Below, piece by piece: positions 57,180 to 64,000 of a stretch of 64,000 bases of DNA. Under the pieces are notes generated by a model. The model worked only from the letters and a program-made list of their open reading frames with translations, searched no databases and was not told the origin of the DNA. This stretch comes from Wyeomyia smithii (Eukaryota > Arthropoda > Insecta > Diptera > Culicidae): positions 107,128,665 to 107,192,664 of the forward strand of contig NC_073696.1 in NCBI RefSeq assembly GCF_029784165.1, given 5' to 3'. The first letter of the stretch is position 1, and each line of letters begins with the position of its first letter. The translations under genes and the position numbers were made by a program.

Positions 57180-58018
57180 AAATTGTGGTGTATTGCATAC
57201 GACTCAGTGAAAAGAAACGAGCTGTGGCAGATCATGCTGGAACACGGTTTCCCGACGAAACTAATAAAGCTGAGTCGTATTACACTGGAGGGATCAAAAT
57301 CGTGCGTGCGGATAGCTGGCGAGAGATCAGCCGCGTTCGTAACGTTGGATGGACTGAAGCAGGGGAATGCGCTCTCCAACCTACTGTTTAACATCGCTCT
57401 TGAGGGTGCAGTACGAAGAGCAAACGTGGAAAGAAACGGTACTATCATCACGAAATCTCACATGCTTCTTGGCTTTGCGGACGACATCGATATCATCGGT
57501 ATCAAGCGTAAGGCCGTGGAGGAGGCCTTCGTACCTTTTAAGAGAGAAGCAGCGAGATTGGGACTGGTCATTAACTCTGCCAAAACGAAGTACATGGTAG
57601 CTGGCAGAGAGCGTGGAAGTCCCCGTGGTGTTGGTGCTAAGGTGGAGATGGATGGGGAACGATTTGAAGTAGTCGTCGAATCCGTTTATCTTGGTACGCT
57701 TGTAACATGTGACAACGATATGAGCCGTAAAGTGAAACGACGAGTTGCAGCTGCGACCAGGGCCTTCTACGGACTACGTAATCAGCTAAGATCCCGTAGG
57801 TAGCAAACTCGCACAAAACTAGCGCTGTAAATGACGCTGATACTCCCGGTGGCCCTTTATGGACATGAAGCAAGAACGCTGAGGGAGGCTGATCGAGGAG
57901 TGCTCGGAGTTTTTGAGCGTAAAGTTCTGCGATTGATACTTGGCGGTAAACTAAAAGATGGAGTGTGGCGCAGACGCATGAATCACGAGTTGTACCAGGT
58001 ATACAAACATGCTGATTA
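57180..58018 (+). mobile_element. RTE-like LINE RT fragment
   Basis: Plus strand: SVKRNELWQIMLEHGFPTKL, AFVTLDGLKQGNALSNLLFN (57325), SHMLLGFADDIDIIG with the FADD active site (57455), AKTKYMVAGRERG (57585), VYLGTLVTCDNDMSRKVK (57690), stop at 57801, VALYGHEARTL (57850), WRRRMNHELYQVYKHAD to TAG 58018. The best-preserved RT of its family in the window. Inserted, antisense, in or beside the 5' intron of the hexosaminidase; 5' and 3' truncated. Confidence 0.82.
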
Positions 58019-58404
58019 GGGTGCCAGGCAAAATGGTCATCTCGAATTTCGAAAAAAAAACCCCTATACAAAATGTTCACCTGCTTTAAAAAACACCCTG
58101 TGCAAAATTTCAGCTCAATCGGACCTAAAATGGGGTGGCGCAAAGCGATTGAAGTTTGGCTTTTTTGAAAACCGAAAAATCACCCAAAATTTCGGTTTTC
58201 GAAAATTTTTTTTGATGCCAAATGACTTAAAAACGCATGAAACGTCGAGAATTGGTGTCATCTGAAAAAATTTTTTTTTGCAAAAATTTACTCTCTGGAA
58301 CTTAGTCGTTTTCTCAATTGTGGAAGGCGGAGTTCAAAATGTTTAGAATTTATCTTTTGAAATTGATCACTAGTCTCTCGAAATAGCTTGCATAATGATA
58401 TACA

Positions 58405-59278
58405 CAGTGGTGGGCACCGCTAACCGAAAATTAAGCGACGCTAATCGCTAAGTCGCCAATCGGAAAGTTTAGCTCGATTATCGCTAAACGCTAACCGCTA
58501 AACCCACATTAGCGGAATTTTCGCTAATCGCTAATCGCTAACTTATTAATATGTAAAAAGTCATATCGCTATATTTATTGCTCGTGTTTTGTAAGATTTG
58601 GACCACTTTTGTGGTAAAACAAACGAAAACAAATACTTTCGAGCGCTATTTACAATAAGAGGTTCATAATACGGTGTTCATATTTGATTTTGAAAAACAA
58701 GGACAACAAACAAAAGTTATTCAGCTTGCATAAAAAATAAATACCTTGGAATATTTTCATGAAAATTCAACTACTATCTGAATCGAAAAGGTAAAGCCTA
58801 AGTTGTCATAATTTTAAGCCGAAATACAAAAGTTCTTGGTTGCCGAAAATTCAATCTAGACCTTGAGCTTGTTCTGAAAAATGCTCCTGTGGCTTGTACG
58901 ATAACTTGAACTCCATTCTAGTGTGAAAAGACTGACTTGGACTTGTGTCGTAAAGAGCGGGACTCTAGAAAATTGAGACAATTGAACGTTGTTTGAATGA
59001 AATATTGGTTCCAAAAGAAAATTTCGCAGTAAAGTATGTTCATCTTTCGAAGCAATGTACGTACGCCATCAGCAATTCACAGTTTTTCTAAATAGTTATA
59101 TCGTCACTTCTCTACAAAATTTAGCGAATTAGCGATAAGCGTTTCGAATGCCAAAATTCTAGCGACGCTAACAGTTTCGCTAACCAGCTCAAAAATTAGC
59201 GAAACCGCTAAACCGCTAACTGAATATTAGCGTCGCTAATTAACGATTAGCGAATTAGCGGAATGGTGCCCACCACTG
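58405..59278. mobile_element. hAT-type MITE with GCTAA subterminal arrays
   Basis: Exact 8-bp duplication GATATACA (58397-58404, 59279-59286), termini CAGTGGTGGGCACC...GGTGCCCACCACTG. Within ~150 bp of each end, CGCTAA/TTAGCG motifs recur many times in both orientations (e.g. 58418-58555 and 59120-59262). 874 bp, no transposase frame. Subterminal motif clusters are typical transposase-binding sites of hAT elements. Confidence 0.9.
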
Positions 59279-59299
59279 GATATACACTATAACTAGCAT

Positions 59300-60180
59300 C
59301 GAATACATTATATTTTATTAGGGTGGTTCATTTATTCGGCATAGGGTGGTTCATAATATTGTGAAAAATGAGTATAAAATAAAAAAAAAACTTCGGTTAG
59401 TTTGATTGGTGTGACGTCTTCGACAAAGTTGTAGATAATAATTCTGTCTTTCCAAAATTATTACACTCGAAAATTTTTCATTCAAAAGTTAGAAGAAAGA
59501 TTAAAAATTAATTATTCAAAAGGGCTCATTTTCTAAAAACTTGATTTTTTTCATAAAACCTACGAAAGATTACCAAAACAATGAAACCAGTCCGATCATA
59601 TAGAAATCAAGAAAAATCAATTATCATTTTTTGAAAAAAAAAAATCGAAAAAAAAAAATATTTTCAATTATTTTTTTTTAAAGGCATATTTTTTTTGAAA
59701 GGACAAAATATTATCTACAACTTTGCCGAAGACACTATGCCGTTTCGACTGTAGACATATTTTTAATTTTCAATAGAGCACTCTATGAGGAATCAAGAAT
59801 ATTTCTACAGTCAAAACGGTTTATTTGATTGGCATAGTGTATCTGGCAAAGTTGTAAATAATAACTTCGTTCCTCCAAAAAAATGTACCCTGTGAAAAAA
59901 AAAATAAATTTAAAAAATATAATTTTTTTTTCTGATTTCTCCATGGCCGGTTTCGTTGTTCAGGAAAACTTTCGTAGTTTTTATAAAAAAAAACAGTTTT
60001 TTTAAATGGGCTGTTCTCGATAACTAATTTACAACTTTCCTTTATTTTTTTTTTAAATTAGTGATTTGTTTTTAGAGTGTATATTATTTTTGAAAAACAA
60101 AACTATTATCTACAACTTTGCCGAAGATGTCACACCGCTCAAACGAACCGAGTTGGCTCTAAAAAATTTTGTAGTCATCA
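59300..60180. repeat. AT-rich block with dispersed ATCTACAACTTTG.CGAAGAC motifs
   Basis: The motif TTATCTACAACTTTGCCGAAGA or its reverse occurs near 59413, 59709, 59850 and 60102, with looser copies at 61630 and 61662. Intervening sequence is A/T-homopolymer rich. No coding capacity. Confidence 0.6.
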
Positions 60181-60539
60181 ACACCTATCCAAAATAGCTT
60201 TTTCCAATAGCTTTTCAAAAATGAGTTGTGTTTCAATAAATAAAACCAATAGCACAAAATGGCATCTTTTGCCTATAAAAACGTCTATGCAAAGTTTCAG
60301 CCAATGGGCACGTTCACGTTCTGATGATGTTTACTTGACAGAAAATGTATGGTCGAACTGTCAAAACGACGCAAACCCAGAAACAACGAGTCAATTGTGT
60401 TGCGTATCTGATTGAGATCCCTATACTCTCATTACTGTCCAACGAAGCCAACGAATTTAGTGCAAAATTTTGTAATAACACCTCTAATTGTGGTTTCATA
60501 TTGTGCATAATGTGTGCTTTGGTACTCTCATGTTCGGAT

Positions 60540-60702
60540 TTTTCCATATACCACGTGGATAGCTTTGGAGGGGGGGGGGGGGGGGTTGTGCAATTTCCAC
60601 GGCCCCTACAAAAAAAAAAGAATTTATATGGTCATTTGTCCACGGGGGGAAGGGAGGGGTCAAAATCGTTAAAAATCTGTCCACGTGGTATGTGGATGGC
60701 CC
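60540..60702. mobile_element. Small MITE with ATACCACGTGGA ends
   Basis: Left TCCATATACCACGTGGATAG and right CTGTCCACGTGGTATGTGGAT are imperfect inverted copies. Contains an 18-base G run near 60570. Non-coding; target duplication unresolved. Confidence 0.55.
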
Positions 60703-60977
60703 CAAAATAAAAATGTATGCGTAAGGGTTGTAAAGATGTCAAAAATAGAAATAAAAATGGTAGAAATCAAGTAAACAAATAATTGAACAACCAGAAAATA
60801 ATAAACCGAGCAGAGAGAGCACAAATACATGTAAATTCCAAAAATATCATCAACGAGCCCACAATAGAAAATTACAAGAAATACTGTTCCCAGAAACTAT
60901 CAGTTTTGGAAAAAAGATAGTGTTTCGATATGTTCATTTTCATTAACCGTAGACCTACTTTGGAAAATTCGATAAAT

Positions 60978-62363
60978 CCCTAAATTGAAAGATAATGTTA
61001 TTTATAGCATTTTTGTAAAATATTTCAACTTTCTAAAAAATTGTTTTCAGGTTGCCAAACGTGATTTATGAAAAAATGTCTTTTTTAAGCTACAAACCCA
61101 CTCTTTTGCACTTTTTTCAAATCTGTTCGATTCCTAAATTTTCTATATATATTTTTTTTATTTTTGTGGTTTGGTTCAGCATCGCATTCAAATTTTTTGA
61201 CTCGCAGAGCCCATTAAACATCACAAAAAAAAATAATTTTTCTAACAATTTTTGGATAAAACCCTCCAAAACACAAATAAAAAAGAATTTGATCTAGAAC
61301 TGAAATTTTCATTGCAAAGCGGGATTTACGACGAAAATTTGCATGAAAAAAGACACTTGATAACTTATCGAGGACCTGAGAGTATTGACATTTTTATATG
61401 TGATGGAAAACTATGCATTTTGACAAATATGTTGAATAACTGTTTTATTTTGGGAGATAACAAATAACAATGTTCAGAAAATAAATGCGTTTTTGGATGG
61501 CTGATAACTTAGTAGAAGGTTTAAAAATTCGTAAAAATCTGCGAAAAATGGTAGAAGGAAAATTGTGATTTTTAGTGCCTTCTAAAAGTAAACTCAATAT
61601 TGAGGTAAAAGATAGAAACATGATGTCTTCGGTAAAGTTTCTAGTTTTAAGATAACATAAAACTTTGTCGAAGACACCTTGCGTCTGTCTTATTCTGATC
61701 GAAAAGTAAATTTTTTATCTCACTCATTGGTGGATTGATCACCCATCTTTTTATTTACATTAAAAGATGCATTTTTGAAAATCCTGAAACATCTCCAAAC
61801 ATACCCTATGGCTATAGACAACATTTGAATCACCATTTAGGAAATTATACGCACAAATAGCAAAATAAAACACTGTGCAATGGAGATATTGAGCTTTAGT
61901 GGCATTTTTGACAAAATGCATAGTTTTTTATCACATGTAAAAACGCCAATATCTCAGCCCCCCGATAACATATCAAGGATCTTTTTTCATGCGAATTTTC
62001 GTCTTGAATCCCGCTTTGCAGAAAAGTTTCAGTTCTATTAGAAAAATTTTTTGGGGGTTTTATCTGAAAGTTATGAGAAAAATTCACTTTTTTGTGATGT
62101 TCAATGGGCTCTGTGAGTCAAATAATTGAATGCGATGCTGAACCAAACCATGCAAAATATTCAAAAACAACCCCACAAAAATAAAAAAATATATGGAAAA
62201 ATGTAGGAATCGAACAGATTTGAAAAAAGTGCAAGAGAGTGATTTTGTAGCTTGGAAAAGTAATTTTTTCATAAATCACGTTTGGGCAACCTGAAAACGA
62301 TTTTCTAGAAAGTCGAAATGTTCTATAAAAATGCTATAAATAACATTATCTTCCAATTTAGGG
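60978..62363. repeat. Large inverted repeat, arms about 450 bp
   Basis: Left arm about 60978-61432, right arm about 61905-62363; the right arm reads as a diverged reverse complement of the left. Landmarks: CCCTAAATTGAAAGATAATG / CATTATCTTCCAATTTAGGG; GGTTGCCAAACGTGATTTATG / CATAAATCACGTTTGGGCAACC; AAACTATGCATTTTG / CAAAATGCATAGTTT. Spacer about 470 bp with its own inverted GTCTTCG.TAAAGTTT motif. No coding frame. Confidence 0.85.
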
Positions 62364-63446
62364 CTGAGCACCTTGACTTTTACAATATCGGTTTTTTTTT
62401 GGGACTGCCTATTACCCATGGAAAAACCGAGAAAAATGGGAAACTCTTTTCATTTGAATAGAGTTTTTCGTTAATCTCCATATTCTTCACTTTCTATTGC
62501 GACTTTTCATAATCATAATTCATAATTCATTCATAATTCATAATTCATAATCATTACCATCTGGAAAATATTTGTTTGTTTGAAATAATGTTCCACATAA
62601 AAAAATCACATAAACTATGTAATCTCATTCCCATCAAAATCGCGTTTAAATATGACGGCTCGAAAGGGACTCATTCTGACCGAAAAGTCCGCCAATATCA
62701 CCATGGTAGTGTAAAATAGCTGAAAGTGTTCTTTTCGATGCCTTAACGTTCAAGCAACAAAGTAACGAGAAATCAGCAAAAAATATAGTTCATCGTGAAT
62801 TTTGGCAAACAGTTTATAATCAATGTTGAAAAAAAAAAACTATCTACAAAAATCTCTGTTTCAGCGCAATATGATCAAATATTCAATTTGCGCAAAATGT
62901 GTTTCTGTGAATTCCCGCATATTGATTTCCGAAAAAACTTAGTAATCTAAGCTAAAGTCTTTACCAAAATATTAATAAAAAACCACTTGTCATTTTTTAT
63001 AAATTTTTTGAGCATTTTCGGACTGCTCCTACGCTCATACGAAGTGTTACACTACGTGAGGACACCATGCGAAATTACATTACGTAGGGGTGAAGTGGTA
63101 TTGAGAATTGCCTAATTCCGCATTACTTAATATATAAGTGTTCCGTTATCGGCGGTATTTCTATAACCAGTAAAAAAAGTCCTGCATACACAATCACTAT
63201 CGGCGCGGTAAAAAATTCCAAATCATCGGTGGCTGCGGCATGCGTAAAAGTGTCGGCAGAGGCGGCGTGGTGGTGTACAGGACTAGGACTGCCTTAATTT
63301 AAAAATGTTCTAATACCTTTTTAGTGTTAAGTTACGTATATTTTCGTATTATTGGAGTTGAGAAACGAAATGCTAAATATCTTGCAAATTTATGCTTCTT
63401 TGATGAATATTATAGCACATAAAACCTCGAGAAAAATTTCTTCGGG
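62364..63446. other. Intergenic, AT-rich
   Basis: A short tandem array of ATTCATA/ATAATCATA units lies near 62508-62560. No gene recognised, including no candidate first exon for the hexosaminidase. Confidence 0.4.
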
Positions 63447-63447
63447 T

Positions 63448-63903
63448 TTTTTTTATTTGTGGACTAATCACTGCGACCAGAGTTTAGCTCTATTGTGATA
63501 TTGACCAGGTGTTTTCTATACTCTGCACTTCATATTATTAGCAGTAGCACTATTGAAGTAAGTGATACGCTTATCATTCATATCGGTGCATAGTTAGTAG
63601 TTACTGCTCTACTATACCGAGCCTCTGTTCATCCTAACAATATATCAATTACAATTCCCTGGAGAGAACTTTTATGTTACTCACACCAGTTTTATTATAA
63701 TAGGAACTTATTTTTGTTAGGAGGAGAGTCAACAGGGGTACTGTAGAATCCATATTGAAGGAAGGGTACGTGGTGGGGAGCCTGAGAACAAACCCATGCT
63801 AAAAGTCCTTTGACAACAAAGTGGCCTGATTCTACTAAGATTCGAACCCACGACCACCCGCTTTTCATAGCGGACTCTGTAACCTTGCGACTACGGAGCT
63901 CCC
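63448..63903 (-). mobile_element. tRNA-derived SINE, second copy
   Basis: Minus strand begins GGGAGCTCCGTAGTCGCAAG, has GGTTACAGAGTCCGC, and a B-box-like GGGTTCGAATC, then AGTAGAATCAGGCC and CAGGCTCCCCACCACG as in the copia-inserted copy at 24933-25422; it ends on plus at a T-rich stretch near 63448. Left boundary approximate. Confidence 0.75.
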
Positions 63904-64000
63904 TAATAATTATTTTTTTCGGGATGCTCTTCACAAATAATGCAAATCGCGCATCTTTGTATGAAAACTTTTTGTTTTTTTGTGCGTTTTGGTACACAAA

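Noticed and set aside
58403..58410. CACAGTGG at the left border of the 58.4-kb element, like a Transib heptamer
   Set aside because: The opposite end is CCACTGG, not CACTGTG, and the exact duplication is 8 bp (GATATACA), which fits hAT with ends at CAGTGG.
61052..62272. Similar small ORFs in the two arms of the large inverted repeat
   Set aside because: Their likeness is explained by the inverted repeat itself; they contain homopolymers and no domain.
1..64000. CRISPR arrays, operons, ribosome-binding sites or bacterial insertion sequences
   Set aside because: Nothing of the kind is present; introns, poly(A) signals and element types are those of an insect.

Overview
This is eukaryotic, insect-type DNA, most probably from a culicine mosquito with a large, repeat-rich genome. 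The evidence is small GT-AG introns of 50-90 bp, AATAAA signals, TATA-box promoters, insect-type Cys-loop receptor genes, and a dense nest of mosquito-like transposons (Ty3/gypsy, Ty1/copia, BEL, R1/LOA-like and RTE-like LINEs, DD37E-type Tc1/mariner, hAT and Transib derivatives). The genus was inferred from content, not from a database match.

Layout. (1) 0.8-30 kb holds five small two-exon genes for secreted TIL-domain (trypsin-inhibitor-like, ten-cysteine) proteins, at 0.8, 12 (minus strand), 15, 19 and 29.6 kb. Copies 2-4 also share a conserved proximal promoter block. The spaces between them are filled by a dead gypsy element, LINE fragments, a complete but broken copia element carrying a SINE, and several MITEs. 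One non-autonomous element (9152-11132) has termini that look like RAG recombination signal sequences. (2) 31-55 kb holds three divergent Cys-loop (nicotinic-receptor-like) subunit genes: one on plus (31314-39180) and two in tandem on minus (43546-45149 and 45482-54973). Two of them contain 6-7.5 kb introns packed with transposon debris; the last exon of the third gene lies 7.5 kb from the rest. (3) 55.3-57.2 kb holds the 3' six exons of a family-20 beta-hexosaminidase (minus strand); its 5' end was not found. (4) 57.2-64 kb is gene-poor and AT-rich: a LINE fragment, a hAT MITE with exact 8-bp target duplications, a ~1.4-kb inverted repeat and a tRNA-derived SINE.

How it fits together. The host genes look like local tandem families (secreted TIL proteins; receptor subunits) expanding in a region under continuous transposon insertion. 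Six non-autonomous hAT elements (five with exact 8-bp target duplications, one with 7 of 8 bases matching) and one Transib-like element (exact 5-bp duplication) can be delimited to the base. Nearly all transposon coding regions are frameshifted or truncated. All splice structures below were built by hand from phase, GT-AG sites and protein continuity; no RNA evidence was available.
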